DNA of 46,289 nucleotides from an uncultured bacterium (GCA_938045955.1 CALIBK010000025.1:1-46289); one strand, 5' to 3'. Numbered from the stretch's first letter, positions 19,419 to 29,339 are shown. The notes: generated by a model from the letters alone, not told the origin. A program made the numbers and translations.

Positions 19419-21335
19419 TTACTTCTTACTCACATCTTCATAATCAGCATCCACCACGTCCTCCTGGGTCTTCTGTTTCGAACTCTCATAGGAACCAGTT
19501 CCAGGACCGGTTCCCGCAGCACCTCTTTGAGAAGCTTTTGCATACATCGCCTCTGCCAATCTATGGGAGGTTCGGGTGAGATCCTCCTCGGCAGACTTAA
19601 TGGTTCCGATGTCATTGGATTCCATCGCCTTTTTAGCCCTTGATATGGCCTCTTCGATGGCTTGTTTATCACTCGAATCAATTTTATCTCCGAATTCTCT
19701 TAGGGATTTTTCAGTGGTATAGATGAGCGTATCGAGATGGTTTCGAGCTTCGGCGAGTTCCCGTCTCTTCTTATCCTCTGCCGCATGGGCCTCTGCCTCT
19801 TTGATCATCCTCTTGATCTCCTCCTCTGTCAGTCCGCTGGAGGCTGTGATCCGGATCGACTGCTCTTTCCCAGTTCCGAGATCTTTGGCTGAGACATGGA
19901 CAATTCCGTTGGCGTCTATGTCAAAGGTCACTTCGATTTGAGGCACTCCCCTTGGGGCGGGTGGAATCCCCACTAATTCAAACATCCCCAGGGTTTTATT
20001 ATCGGCAGCCATTTCCCTTTCACCCTGCAAAACATGGATCGTCACCGCCGTTTGGTTGTCCGTAGCCGTAGAGAAGATCTGACTTTTCCGGGTCGGGATG
20101 GTCGTATTTCTTTCGATCAGTTTGGTAAAGACCCCGCCAAGGGTCTCAATCCCGAGAGAAAGAGGAGTCACATCCAGAAGAAGAACATCCTTGACCTCTC
20201 CCTTCAGGACCCCTGCCTGGATGGCTGCACCGATGGCCACCGCCTCATCAGGATTGACACTCTTGTTGGGTTCCCTTCCAAAGATCTCTCTCACTTTTTC
20301 CTGAACCTTAGGCATTCGGGTCATTCCACCCACAAGGATGACCTCATCGATGTCCCGTGGTGAAAGCCCGGCATCCGCAAGGGCCTGTCGACATGGCCCT
20401 TCGGTCATCTCCACGAGGTCTTCGGTTAATTTTTCTAATTTCGCTCGGGTCAATTTCATATTTAAGTGTTTAGGACCTGAGGCATCCGCTGTGATGAAGG
20501 GGAGGTTGATATCTGTTTCCATCATGGAAGAGAGCTCTATTTTTGCCTTTTCGGCAGCTTCTTTCAGTCTCTGAAGAGCCATTCGATCCTTCCTGAGATC
20601 AATCCCCTGGTCCTTTTTAAACTCATCGGCAATATAGTCAATGATCCTTTGGTCAAAGTCATCTCCTCCAAGATGGGTATTTCCATTCGTGGATTTGACC
20701 TCGAATACTCCGTCTCCCAGTTCCAGAATGGAGATATCGAAGGTCCCCCCACCTAAGTCGAAGACAGCAATCTTTTCGTCTTTCTTTTTATCGAGCCCGT
20801 AGGCCAAAGAGGCCGCCGTGGGTTCATTGATAATCCGGATCACGTTGAGACCCGCGATTCTTCCGGCATCCTTTGTGGCCTGACGCTGACTATCATTAAA
20901 GTAAGCAGGTACCGTGATCACCGCATCGGTGACCTTCTCGCCCAGGTAGGCTTCTGCCGTTTCCTTCATCTTCTGAAGAATGAAGGCCGAGATTTCGGGT
21001 GGGCTGTAATCTTTATCCCTGACCCTGACCCAGGCGTCTCCGTTCTTCGCCTCAATAATTTTGTAAGGAAGGATTTTAATATCCCTCTGCACCTCGGGAT
21101 CCCGGTATTTCCTTCCCATGAGCCTCTTGATCGAAAAGATTGTATTCTCTGAGTTGGTGATAGCCTGGCGTTTTGCAATTTGGCCTACCACCCTTTCCCC
21201 TTTATCCGTAAAAGCAACCACAGAAGGGGTGGTCCGGCTTCCTTCGGGATTGGAAATGACTACCGGATCTCCTCCCTCCATCACGGCCACCACCGAGTTT
21301 GTCGTTCCTAAGTCAATACCTATTGTTTTTGCCAT
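19419..21335 (-). CDS. dnaK: Chaperone DnaK
   Basis: [46 protein letters not shown]. Confidence 0.98.
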   Translation of the reverse strand: MAKTIGIDLGTTNSVVAVMEGGDPVVISNPEGSRTTPSVVAFTDKGERVVGQIAKRQAITNSENTIFSIKRLMGRKYRDPEVQRDIKILPYKIIEAKNGDAWVRVRDKDYSPPEISAFILQKMKETAEAYLGEKVTDAVITVPAYFNDSQRQATKDAGRIAGLNVIRIINEPTAASLAYGLDKKKDEKIAVFDLGGGTFDISILELGDGVFEVKSTNGNTHLGGDDFDQRIIDYIADEFKKDQGIDLRKDRMALQRLKEAAEKAKIELSSMMETDINLPFITADASGPKHLNMKLTRAKLEKLTEDLVEMTEGPCRQALADAGLSPRDIDEVILVGGMTRMPKVQEKVREIFGREPNKSVNPDEAVAIGAAIQAGVLKGEVKDVLLLDVTPLSLGIETLGGVFTKLIERNTTIPTRKSQIFSTATDNQTAVTIHVLQGEREMAADNKTLGMFELVGIPPAPRGVPQIEVTFDIDANGIVHVSAKDLGTGKEQSIRITASSGLTEEEIKRMIKEAEAHAAEDKKRRELAEARNHLDTLIYTTEKSLREFGDKIDSSDKQAIEEAISRAKKAMESNDIGTIKSAEEDLTRTSHRLAEAMYAKASQRGAAGTGPGTGSYESSKQKTQEDVVDADYEDVSKK

Positions 21336-21361
21336 ATCGATTCCCCCTTTTTAAGATTCTT

Positions 21362-21979
21362 TTATGATTCCAGTGCCTGAGTCTCTTTCTGTAGAGGCTT
21401 AGACACAGAAACCATGGCTGGTCTTATGAGTCGATCGTGTAAAAAATAACCTTTTTGAAACTCCTCCACCACGTGATCGGGTTCATGTTGATCCGTTTCC
21501 ACGACCAACATGGCCTCGTGACGGGTCGGATCGAAAGGTTGTCCTACAGAGTTGAAACTACTGAGGCCAAATTTATTTAAGGTGCTCAGGAGCTCTTGAA
21601 GGGTAAGCCTTACCCCTTCCACCAGCACTCCCGAATCCACTACCTTTTCCGCATGGTTGACCGCTCTCTCGAGATTGTCCACGAAAGGAAGAATCGCCCT
21701 TATCAAATCTTCATGGGCATATTTTATATATTCTTCCTTCTCCTTCGCCGCTCGTTTTTTATAATTTTCAAGTTCTGCAGCCATTCTCAAGAAGCGATCA
21801 TAATTCTCTTTGGCCTCCTTCTCCTTTTCTTCTAATCTCTTCTTCAATTCCTCAATTTCATTCTCTTTCCCTTCTTTTTCCACCTCGGAAGGTTTCCCTT
21901 CTAAGGCGGACTCTTCTGATTTTTCATTTTTTGGATTATCCCCATGGATGGAGATTTTTTTCTTTTCCCCCTTGTTCAT
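21362..21979 (-). CDS. grpE: Nucleotide exchange factor GrpE
   Basis: FLRMAAELENYKKRAAKEKEEYIKYAHEDLIRAILPFVDNLERA; upstream of dnaK. Confidence 0.95.
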   Translation of the reverse strand: MNKGEKKKISIHGDNPKNEKSEESALEGKPSEVEKEGKENEIEELKKRLEEKEKEAKENYDRFLRMAAELENYKKRAAKEKEEYIKYAHEDLIRAILPFVDNLERAVNHAEKVVDSGVLVEGVRLTLQELLSTLNKFGLSSFNSVGQPFDPTRHEAMLVVETDQHEPDHVVEEFQKGYFLHDRLIRPAMVSVSKPLQKETQALES

Positions 21980-21994
21980 TTTTCAACTCCAGTG

Positions 21995-23035
21995 TTAGTA
22001 ATAATAGGATTCCAGAATCTGAGATAGAAGTTTTGCCGAGTAATCCACCAGAGGAATAATTTTGGAATAGTTCATTCTTCTGGGACCGATGACTCCCAAA
22101 GCTCCCCAGATTCTTCCCTTACACCCGTAGGTCGAGGTCACAAGACTGCAGACTTCCATCTCCTGAATTTGGCTTTCTGATCCAATCGAGATTTGAACTC
22201 CCTGGGGTGAAAGGCATTTGTCGAGCAGTTTGACCATCGTTGCCTTTTCTTCAAAGGCCCGAAAGAGGTCTCTCATGACCGAGACATTCCCAAAGTCGGG
22301 CTGTTGAAGGATGTTGGTTCGCCCCTCGATAAAAACATCGGTCTCGTCAAAGGAGGCCAGAGCCCTCTCCCCCAGCTTTATTGCCTGTTCCATGAGACGG
22401 TCATAGGTATGTTTTTCTATTCTCATCTGTTCGAGCAACCTCTCCCTGACTTCATAAAGGGTCAGTCCGGTGAGAAGGGTATTAAGATAATCTGAGAGAT
22501 GATCTAATTCGGACTGGGAGAAATCTTCCTCCATTTCGATAATCCGGTTCTGAACCAGTCCTGTCGAACTGATGAGAATCGCCAGAATGAGATGTCTTTT
22601 CAATTTAACAAATTCAATATGCTGAAGGATCAGCATCCCCATTCGGGGGGCCCAAACGACAGCCAGATAATGAGAAGATGAGGAAAGAATGCGACAGGCC
22701 TCCCGAAAGAGTTCTTTTCCTTCGAGTTGATAATGTAAGTAATTGGATCGAATTCGTTCCCGTTCCTCCTCGCTTAACTCATGAATGTCAAGAAGATGAT
22801 CAATGTAATATCGGAGCCCCTTCTCGGTTGGAACCCTCCCCGCAGAAGGATGGGGTTGATAAAGAAATCCTAAATCCTCAAGATCCGACATAATATTTCG
22901 GATAGTTGCAGGACTAAGAGAAGACTCTAACTTCTTCGAAACCGTCCTGGAACCCACCGGTTCTGCGGTCTGAATATAATCCTCGACAATCATTTTTAAA
23001 ATTTCTTTCATTCTTGAATTAAGAAAGGGAATCAT
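21995..23035 (-). CDS. hrcA: Heat-inducible transcriptional repressor HrcA
   Basis: DYIQTAEPVGSRTVSKKLESSLSPATIRNIMSDLEDLGFLYQPHPSAGRVPTEKGLRYYI. Confidence 0.95.
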   Translation of the reverse strand: MIPFLNSRMKEILKMIVEDYIQTAEPVGSRTVSKKLESSLSPATIRNIMSDLEDLGFLYQPHPSAGRVPTEKGLRYYIDHLLDIHELSEEERERIRSNYLHYQLEGKELFREACRILSSSSHYLAVVWAPRMGMLILQHIEFVKLKRHLILAILISSTGLVQNRIIEMEEDFSQSELDHLSDYLNTLLTGLTLYEVRERLLEQMRIEKHTYDRLMEQAIKLGERALASFDETDVFIEGRTNILQQPDFGNVSVMRDLFRAFEEKATMVKLLDKCLSPQGVQISIGSESQIQEMEVCSLVTSTYGCKGRIWGALGVIGPRRMNYSKIIPLVDYSAKLLSQILESYYY

Positions 23036-23089
23036 TTAAGCCCCCTTCTTTATTAAAAAAGCTAAAACATTAGAAGATTCATCGTTGAA

Positions 23090-23118
23090 AAGATAATAAT
23101 AGAAGAATGGTTTGTCAA
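23090..23118 (-). promoter_or_regulatory. Candidate sigma-70 promoter of hrcA-grpE-dnaK
   Basis: Minus strand TTGACA - 17 nt - TATCTT, about 55 nt upstream of hrcA. Confidence 0.45.
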
Positions 23119-23224
23119 GAAGAGTTAGAGATTGACCCCGACGGGTATAATAAATTTTTCTTTGTATTTTCAATAATTTTCATGAAAGGAGATGAAAACC
23201 TCTTTTATAGATCCTCTCTCTTAT

Positions 23225-24235
23225 CTAACCTCCAGGGGTTTTTAAAAAATGGTCAAAACCCAGTTGAGTGGGAACCTGAATTTTTCCATTCCTGTGAATC
23301 AGCTGAAGGCCTTCATTCTCAGGGAGAATCTCTCCGATGCAAGTAACAGGAAGACCAAGGGAATGACTCAAAGAAGAAATTTTTGTCCTTACTTTTTTAG
23401 GTGCTGTGAATAAGAGTTCGTAGTCTTCTCCTCCTCTTAGGGCCAGCTGGTAAGGCTCCCTGGAGTATCGCCTGACCCATCGGAAATAATTTTTAGAAAG
23501 AGGAAGACGCTCTTCCCATATTCGGGCCCCCACCCGACTCTCCTCAAGGAGATGCTGGGTATCGCTCAGAAGTCCATCACTGATATCAATCATGGCATGA
23601 GCCAGTCTCTGCTGAGCGAGAGCCTGACCCAATTCAATTCTCGGAGTGGGAGCAAGATGTCTTTCAATCAATCCCTTGGGTTTTTTCTTCATCCTCTTAT
23701 CTTCAAGAAACTTTAATCCAAGTGCCGCATCCCCTAAGGTGCCTGAAACATAAAGGTCGTCCCCGACCTCAGCCCCCTTTCGGAAAATAAGCTTTCCCCT
23801 CTCTCCCTTGCCAATCAAACAGATGTTGATCATCAATTTCTCAGAGAGGGAGGTATCTCCACCAATCAAATCCACATTGAACTTTTTAGCCTCTTCTTTT
23901 AGTCCTCGATAGAAACTGGAGATAAAAGTGAAAGAGAGAGTCTGGGGTACCCCAATACTGATCAGAAAGTATTTCGGGATTCCTCCCATTGCCGCAATGT
24001 CGCTGAGATTCACGGCCAAAGATTTTTTCCCTAAAAGGTAGGGGTTCGTCCAGGATCGCATAAAATGAACATCTTCGATCAGAACATCGGTGGTCAAAAG
24101 GAGGTACTTCCTACCGAATTGAACGACCGCGACGTCATCTCCAATCCCTTGGATCAGATCTGGGTCCGAGGGGGTGATCCATCTTTCGATCTCACGAATC
24201 AAGCCGAATTCTCCGAGTTGTTGAAGGGATTTCAT
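23225..24235 (-). CDS. thiL: Thiamine-monophosphate kinase
   Basis: GIGDDVAVV; SLAVNLSDIAAMGGIPKYFLIS; LIGGDTSLSEKLMI; ISDGLLSDTQHLLEES. Confidence 0.94.
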   Translation of the reverse strand: MKSLQQLGEFGLIREIERWITPSDPDLIQGIGDDVAVVQFGRKYLLLTTDVLIEDVHFMRSWTNPYLLGKKSLAVNLSDIAAMGGIPKYFLISIGVPQTLSFTFISSFYRGLKEEAKKFNVDLIGGDTSLSEKLMINICLIGKGERGKLIFRKGAEVGDDLYVSGTLGDAALGLKFLEDKRMKKKPKGLIERHLAPTPRIELGQALAQQRLAHAMIDISDGLLSDTQHLLEESRVGARIWEERLPLSKNYFRWVRRYSREPYQLALRGGEDYELLFTAPKKVRTKISSLSHSLGLPVTCIGEILPENEGLQLIHRNGKIQVPTQLGFDHFLKTPGG

Positions 24236-24238
24236 CGA

Positions 24239-24730
24239 TCACTCTATTCCTTTCCCATATCGGGTGAGGATGGTTTCAATAAGATTTGAGGTGGAGTGAC
24301 CCTCCACAAAAGGGAGAACCACCACTTTTCCTCCGGAAGCCTCAACAATCTCTTTCCCTACAATAGCCTCTTTGGCCCAGTCTCCCCCTTTGACAAGGAG
24401 ATGGGGTTGAATCTGGGCGATCAGCTCTAAAGGAGTGGGTTCCTCGAACAGGGTGATATAATCGATGCATCTTAAACCGGAAAGGATTTCCGCTCTTTCG
24501 TCCTCGGGAAGAATAGGTCGTTTCGGACCCTTCAATAAGCGAACTGAACGATCACTGTTTACTCCAACGATCAGGATATCCCCGAGGGTCTTTGCCTTTT
24601 CAAGGTATCGAATATGGCCCACATGGAGAAGGTCAAAGCATCCATTGGTAAAGACGATTCGTTTCCCTTCGGCTTTAAGCCTCGCTACAATTTTTAGAAG
24701 CTCCTCTCTTCTTTTAATCTTCTCTTTCAT
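24239..24730 (-). CDS. rfaE2: D-glycero-beta-D-manno-heptose 1-phosphate adenylyltransferase
   Basis: [57 protein letters not shown]. Confidence 0.93.
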   Translation of the reverse strand: MKEKIKRREELLKIVARLKAEGKRIVFTNGCFDLLHVGHIRYLEKAKTLGDILIVGVNSDRSVRLLKGPKRPILPEDERAEILSGLRCIDYITLFEEPTPLELIAQIQPHLLVKGGDWAKEAIVGKEIVEASGGKVVVLPFVEGHSTSNLIETILTRYGKGIE

Positions 24731-24876
24731 TTGCTTATGTTAAGTATCAAATTTTGTCCTCTCCGTCAATCTTTTGATCAATCGAAAGAGATTCTCCTTG
24801 AAGTATTCGAAGAGAGAGGAAAGGCAAGGATGATAGACTTAATTAAAGAGGCCAAATTCCAAAAGATTTACCTATC

Positions 24877-25140
24877 TCATTGAAAAGGGAGTGATTCATC
24901 TTCTGGTTCAGAAGAGGAGTGAAGGGCCGTTTCTGCTGTCCGAGCCATTGCTTCAAGAACCAAGACACTTGGAAAAAAGGAAATTTTCAGGAAACCACTC
25001 TGGAGATAAGGTTCGCCTCCAGTTATATTCTTAATCGGGATGACCCTCTTCTTTGGAATCATTTCGATGATTCGGTCAATCATTCGAAAGGGGAAACGAT
25101 GGGGGAGCTTTATAAAAAACCATCCATAAAATGAAATCAA
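24877..25140 (-). pseudogene. Truncated, degenerate FabZ-like hotdog relic
   Basis: LPHRFPFRMIDRIIEMIPKKRVIPIKNITGGEPYLQSGFLKISFFPSVLVLEAMARTAETAL resembles the FabZ N-terminal half; the expected catalytic GHFPG motif reads SGFLK; the C-terminal half is absent; TTG start. Confidence 0.6.
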
Positions 25141-25232
25141 TTTCAGAATTGGGACTAAAGCTTTTTAGCATAACTCATAAGGGAAATCTATTTCATTTTA
25201 ATTCGATGTGATAAAATAGGTTTCGAATAGAA

Positions 25233-26198
25233 ATGGCAAAATCCTTTTCCATTTTTGTCACTGAAAAAGATCAGGGAAAGAGGATTGACCAATTCCTTTC
25301 AGAGACACACCTTCTTCTCTCCCGTTCCCAGGCAAAACGATTAATTGAGAATGGTCATGTCTATCTCAATCAGAGGCCCATCAAACCGAGCGCCCGATTA
25401 AGATCAGGGGATCTCATTTCTGGAACCCTCCCTGAGCCTAAACCAATCTCTCTTCAACCTGAACCGATTCCTCTCTCCATTCTTTATGAGGATTCTTCGT
25501 TGATCGTGATTAACAAACCTCCGGGGATGGTGGTTCATCCTGCTCCAGGGAATCCCTCGGGAACGCTTGTCAATGCCCTCCTCTACCATTGCCAGGATCT
25601 TTCGGGGATTCATGGATTGTTAAGACCTGGAATTGTCCATCGATTGGATAAGGGTACCTCTGGAGTGATGGTGGTCGCCAAGGAGGATGAGGCCCATGAT
25701 CAATTGGTGTGGCAATTTAAGAATCGATTGATCGAGAAGACCTATTGGGCCATCGTTTTTGGATCTTTTAAAGAGAAAGAAGGGCTAATCAATCTCCCTA
25801 TCGGAAGACATCCTTCTGAAAGGAAGAGGATGTCCACGAAAACAAAGAAGGGAAAGGAGGCTTTGACCCGTTGGAAGGTCTTGGAGGAGTTCAATGGTTA
25901 TACCCTTCTTGAGATTCATCCCCAGACGGGTCGAACTCACCAGATCAGAGTTCATCTTGCAACCATCGGGCATCCTATCCTGGGGGATCCTCTTTATGGA
26001 AGAAAGAACAGACCCGGGATGTCCCATGATCCTTTACTCAAAGAATGTTTAAAAAAGATCGGACGTCAAGCCCTTCATTCCTTTCGGTTAAAATTTTATC
26101 ATCCCAGAACGAAAAAACTTTTAGAGTTTCTTGCCCCCATTCCTCCGGACATGATGGAAGTGATAAAAATTTTTCGATCAGCAGGAAGAAAAGAATGA
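25233..26198 (+). CDS. rluD: RluA-family pseudouridine synthase
   Basis: S4 domain KRLIENGHVYLNQRPIKPS; VHRLDKGTSGVMVVAK; TGRTHQIRVHLA. Confidence 0.93.
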   Translation: MAKSFSIFVTEKDQGKRIDQFLSETHLLLSRSQAKRLIENGHVYLNQRPIKPSARLRSGDLISGTLPEPKPISLQPEPIPLSILYEDSSLIVINKPPGMVVHPAPGNPSGTLVNALLYHCQDLSGIHGLLRPGIVHRLDKGTSGVMVVAKEDEAHDQLVWQFKNRLIEKTYWAIVFGSFKEKEGLINLPIGRHPSERKRMSTKTKKGKEALTRWKVLEEFNGYTLLEIHPQTGRTHQIRVHLATIGHPILGDPLYGRKNRPGMSHDPLLKECLKKIGRQALHSFRLKFYHPRTKKLLEFLAPIPPDMMEVIKIFRSAGRKE

Positions 26199-26986
26199 AT
26201 CGGCTGGATCTCTCCTCCCTTCGAGTAAAGAATGGAATTCCTTATTTCAGTAACCCTGAACTAGACCGATTGGGTTGGGCCATCCATGGTTTTTTAACTC
26301 GCCAAGGAGGAACGAGTCCTTCCCCCTTTCACTCTCTCAATGTGGGGTTGAATAGTACGGATCAGAAGGAGAATATTTTAAAGAATCTTGGCCTTATTAC
26401 CCATACCTTTGAATTTAAAGAGAAACGGCTCCTGCTCCTTAACCAGATGCAAAAAGATGGAATCCTTTCGATTAGACCCTCAGATGAATCTGTTTCTTCT
26501 TTTCTTCCTTATGATGCGATGATTACCAATCTTTCCAATCTTATATTAGGAATAAAAACCGCAGATTGTCTTCCCATTCTCATTGTGGATGTGAAAAAGA
26601 GGGTGATTTCTGCTATCCATTCTGGACGACAGGGAACGGCCCTTGAGATTACCCGAAAGGTATTAAGAAAAATGAAAGAGGAGTGGGGTTCTACTTTAGA
26701 GAATCTCCTTATTACTCTGGGCCCCTCTATTGGTCCGTGTTGCTATGAAATCGATGAAAAGGTTTTTAGAAAAGAGTGGGAACCTTTTTCTATTCCTACG
26801 AAACCTAAAAGATGGAAGGTTGACCTCGCTATGATTAATATTTCCCAGATGAAAGAAGAGGGCGTTCAGGAGAAACAGATCTGGAGGGTAGATGTCTGTA
26901 CTTGCTGTCATTCGGATCTCTTCTTTTCCTATAGAAAAGAAGGCCGGACAGGAAGGCAGCTCTCTTTTATTGGGATGATTTATTAG
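26195..26986 (+). CDS. pgeF: PgeF/YfiH family polyphenol oxidase-like protein (purine nucleoside phosphorylase activity in characterised members)
   Basis: LNVGLNSTDQ; IKTADCLPILI; AIHSGRQGTALEI; LGPSIGPCCYEID. Start set to ATG 26195 overlapping the rluD stop (ATGA). Confidence 0.9.
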   Translation: MNRLDLSSLRVKNGIPYFSNPELDRLGWAIHGFLTRQGGTSPSPFHSLNVGLNSTDQKENILKNLGLITHTFEFKEKRLLLLNQMQKDGILSIRPSDESVSSFLPYDAMITNLSNLILGIKTADCLPILIVDVKKRVISAIHSGRQGTALEITRKVLRKMKEEWGSTLENLLITLGPSIGPCCYEIDEKVFRKEWEPFSIPTKPKRWKVDLAMINISQMKEEGVQEKQIWRVDVCTCCHSDLFFSYRKEGRTGRQLSFIGMIY

Positions 26987-26996
26987 ACGGAAAGGG

Positions 26997-27263
26997 ATGA
27001 AAGAGAGTTTCGTTAAGATTTACTTACAATCGAGAGCTCCAAAAAATGAGTTAGTCGGTCCCTATCGAGATGGGATTAAAGTGAGGGTGACCGCTCCACC
27101 CGTTAAGGGAGAGGCCAATGAAGCTCTCATTCGATTTTTAGCAAAGCTCTGGGGACTTTCGCCTTCCCGGATTGAAATTCAAAAGGGTCATCATTCTCGT
27201 GAAAAAATATTAAAGATTTCGGGAGAGGTTCAAGGAGTTGACTTTGAAAGGAAAATCGATTAG
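26997..27263 (+). CDS. DUF167 family protein (YggU-like)
   Basis: VKIYLQSRAPKNELVG..KVRVTAPPVKGEANEALIRFLAKLWGLSPSRIEIQKGHHSREKIL. Confidence 0.9.
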   Translation: MKESFVKIYLQSRAPKNELVGPYRDGIKVRVTAPPVKGEANEALIRFLAKLWGLSPSRIEIQKGHHSREKILKISGEVQGVDFERKID

Positions 27264-27273
27264 TTTAAAAAAT

Positions 27274-27368
27274 GGAAGTGGAAAGGTCCTGGTGGGCCTC
27301 CTGGACTTCAAATCCAGTGGCGGGCCGAAGAGGTCTGCGGTGGGTTCGATTCCCATGCACTTCCGCCA
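27274..27368 (+). tRNA. selC: tRNA-Sec (anticodon TCA)
   Basis: 95-nt selC-like sequence GGAAGTGG...CTGGACTTCAAATCCAG...GGTTCGATTCCCATGCACTTCCGCCA with long acceptor/variable arms and encoded CCA. Confidence 0.95.
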
Positions 27369-27421
27369 AAGCAGGTTATACCCCCTGCTATTTGCAGGTA
27401 TAAAAATCAAAGGAGGAGAGA

Positions 27422-27616
27422 ATGTTTGGAATTGGAATGCCAGAATTATTAGTCATCTTGGTCATTATCCTGATTATCTTTGGAGCTGGAAAACTTCCTC
27501 AGATTGGAGAGGGATTGGGAAAAGGAATCCGGAATTTCAGGAGGGCGACCAAAGAGAAGGATGAAATCGACGTGACCCCCAAAAAGACGGAAGAGATTTC
27601 TGAAAAAAAGGAATAA
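27422..27616 (+). CDS. tatA: Sec-independent protein translocase TatA/E family
   Basis: [42 protein letters not shown]. Confidence 0.95.
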   Translation: MFGIGMPELLVILVIILIIFGAGKLPQIGEGLGKGIRNFRRATKEKDEIDVTPKKTEEISEKKE

Positions 27617-28102
27617 ATGCCCCACCTTGCCTATCTCGGGATCGGTTCAAACCTCGGCGATAAAATAGAACAGTGTCGAAAGGCCATTACAGAAATTCTC
27701 GCCATCCACGGTCATAGACTTTTAGCTCAATCTTCCTTTTATAAAACACAACCGATGGGTTATCTGGCCCAAGATTGGTTTATCAATGGGGTGATTCATA
27801 TTGAAACCGATTTGGACCCCTTAGAACTCCTTAGGAAGTTGAAGGAGATAGAATCTAAAATGGGGCGAAAAGAGACTGTTAGATGGGGTCCCCGGGCAAT
27901 TGACCTCGATCTTCTCCTTTATGATGATTTGGTAATGAAAACCGAAGAGCTTGAAATCCCCCATCCACGATTAAAGGATAGACAGTTTGTCCTCATTCCC
28001 TTGGTCGAAATCAGCCCCAATTTAATCCATCCCTCCATAAAAAAGACAATGAGAGAACTCCTTTCAGAGATTCAGGAAGACCAAGGAGTGGAGAAGATTT
28101 AA
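27617..28102 (+). CDS. folK: 2-amino-4-hydroxy-6-hydroxymethyldihydropteridine diphosphokinase
   Basis: YLGIGSNLGDKIEQC; RWGPRAIDLDLLLYDD; IPHPRLKDRQFVLIPL. Confidence 0.95.
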   Translation: MPHLAYLGIGSNLGDKIEQCRKAITEILAIHGHRLLAQSSFYKTQPMGYLAQDWFINGVIHIETDLDPLELLRKLKEIESKMGRKETVRWGPRAIDLDLLLYDDLVMKTEELEIPHPRLKDRQFVLIPLVEISPNLIHPSIKKTMRELLSEIQEDQGVEKI

Positions 28103-28165
28103 AAATTTGACAAATCCGAAGATATATGTTAAGTTCTAAATTAAAGAATTGAAAGGAGGTTGACG

Positions 28166-28459
28166 ATGCAAATGAGAACTATTACCCTTTTATTTATTTT
28201 TGTCTTTCTTTCATTTTCGCTCTCTGGTTGTTATTACTTTGCGGCAAAGAATGAGATCAAAGAAGCCGAGAAATATTTAGCCGAATTGAAAGCGGCAGGA
28301 GGGGAGAAGAACGCACCTTACGAATATTGCAGTGCAGAGTCTTACCTTTATGGAGCCAAATTAGAGTTTGACCACAATGATTACAAGGTGGCAAAAGGAT
28401 TTGCATCCCAATCGAAATCTGCATCAAAGTCAGGTTTAGAAATTGTAAAAAAGAAGTAA
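28166..28459 (+). CDS. Small lipoprotein, DUF4398-like
   Basis: Lipobox LSGC; AKNEIKEAEKYLAELKAAGG..YCSAESYLYGAKLEFDHNDYKVAKGFASQS; RBS AAAGGAGG upstream. Confidence 0.75.
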   Translation: MQMRTITLLFIFVFLSFSLSGCYYFAAKNEIKEAEKYLAELKAAGGEKNAPYEYCSAESYLYGAKLEFDHNDYKVAKGFASQSKSASKSGLEIVKKK

Positions 28460-28489
28460 CCTAAATCGAGGAAAGGGGGGAGATCAAAG

Positions 28490-29302
28490 ATGAATCCAAA
28501 ATCAATAATCCTGGTTCTACTCATTCTGGGGGCAATGGTTATCTCAGGATGTGCTGTCAGTAAAGAGACGATGATGGCCTATAATGATGCGAAAGAAACC
28601 TTTCAAAAAGCTACTGATGCTGGGGCAAAAAAGTGTGCCCCCTGTCAATATGCGACCGCAGAAGCTTATTTAGCCCTTGCTGACCATGAAATTAAGCACT
28701 ACTGGAGAGAATTAGAGAATCTTAAAAAACATATTGGCATTGTAAAAGAAAAATCCCTGGAAGCCTTACGACTTACACCTTGTGAAGAGGTTCCAAAACC
28801 TGCTCCACCCCCACCAGCACCTCCGACACCTACACCGGTTCCCCCTTCACCTGCACCTCCACCTCCAGCACCGGCGCCTCCAGCACCAGAACCGGCGCCT
28901 CCACCTCCAGCTCCAGCACCTGCACCTCCAGCTCCAGCACCGGCACCTCCTCCACCTAAGGCGGCTCCGGTTTTCGATCCTGTTTATTTTGATGTGAATA
29001 AAACCAATATTAGCCCAACCGCTGCGAAGGCACTGGATCGGAATGGAGAGATCCTAAAGAAGAACCCTGAAATCAAGGTTGAAATCGGAGGCCATACGGA
29101 TTCAGGTGGACCAGAGAAAGTGAATCAGAAGATATCGGAGAAAAGGGCTCAGAGTGTCAAGAAGTATCTAATGGATAAGTTCGGAATCGAGGAGAATCGA
29201 TTGATCGTAAAGGGGTACGGTTCCACAAGGCCTGTTGCAGACAATAAAACGGAGGAAGGGAGGGCTAAAAATCGGAGGGTGGAACTGAGGCCCCTTCCTT
29301 AA
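28490..29302 (+). CDS. OmpA/Pal-family lipoprotein with Pro/Ala-rich linker
   Basis: Lipobox ISGC; PAPPPPAP linker; C-terminal VEIGGHTDSGGPEKVNQKISEKRAQSVKKYLM..VKGYGSTRPVADN..NRRVEL. Confidence 0.9.
   Translation: MNPKSIILVLLILGAMVISGCAVSKETMMAYNDAKETFQKATDAGAKKCAPCQYATAEAYLALADHEIKHYWRELENLKKHIGIVKEKSLEALRLTPCEEVPKPAPPPPAPPTPTPVPPSPAPPPPAPAPPAPEPAPPPPAPAPAPPAPAPAPPPPKAAPVFDPVYFDVNKTNISPTAAKALDRNGEILKKNPEIKVEIGGHTDSGGPEKVNQKISEKRAQSVKKYLMDKFGIEENRLIVKGYGSTRPVADNKTEEGRAKNRRVELRPLP
28796..28970 (+). repeat. Low-complexity Pro/Ala codon repeat within the OmpA-family gene
   Basis: Repeated CCACCTCCAGCACC/GGCGCCTCCAGCACC units. Confidence 0.8.
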
Positions 29303-29339
29303 AAAAGGATTTTCGATAATTTTTAAAGATCCATTCCAT

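Noticed and set aside
23107-23346. 79-aa ORF upstream of hrcA
   Set aside because: Runs into antisense of thiL; no domain.
27376-27402. Hairpin after selC (CCTGCTATTTGCAGG) as terminator
   Set aside because: Short stem and no following T-run on the plus strand; too weak to call.
27210-27564. ORFs 27210..27410 (-) and 27238..27564 (+)
   Set aside because: They run through the tRNA-Sec gene and tatA in other frames.
28782-28997. 71-aa His/Leu-rich ORF
   Set aside because: Out-of-frame reading of the Pro/Ala codon repeat in the OmpA-family gene.
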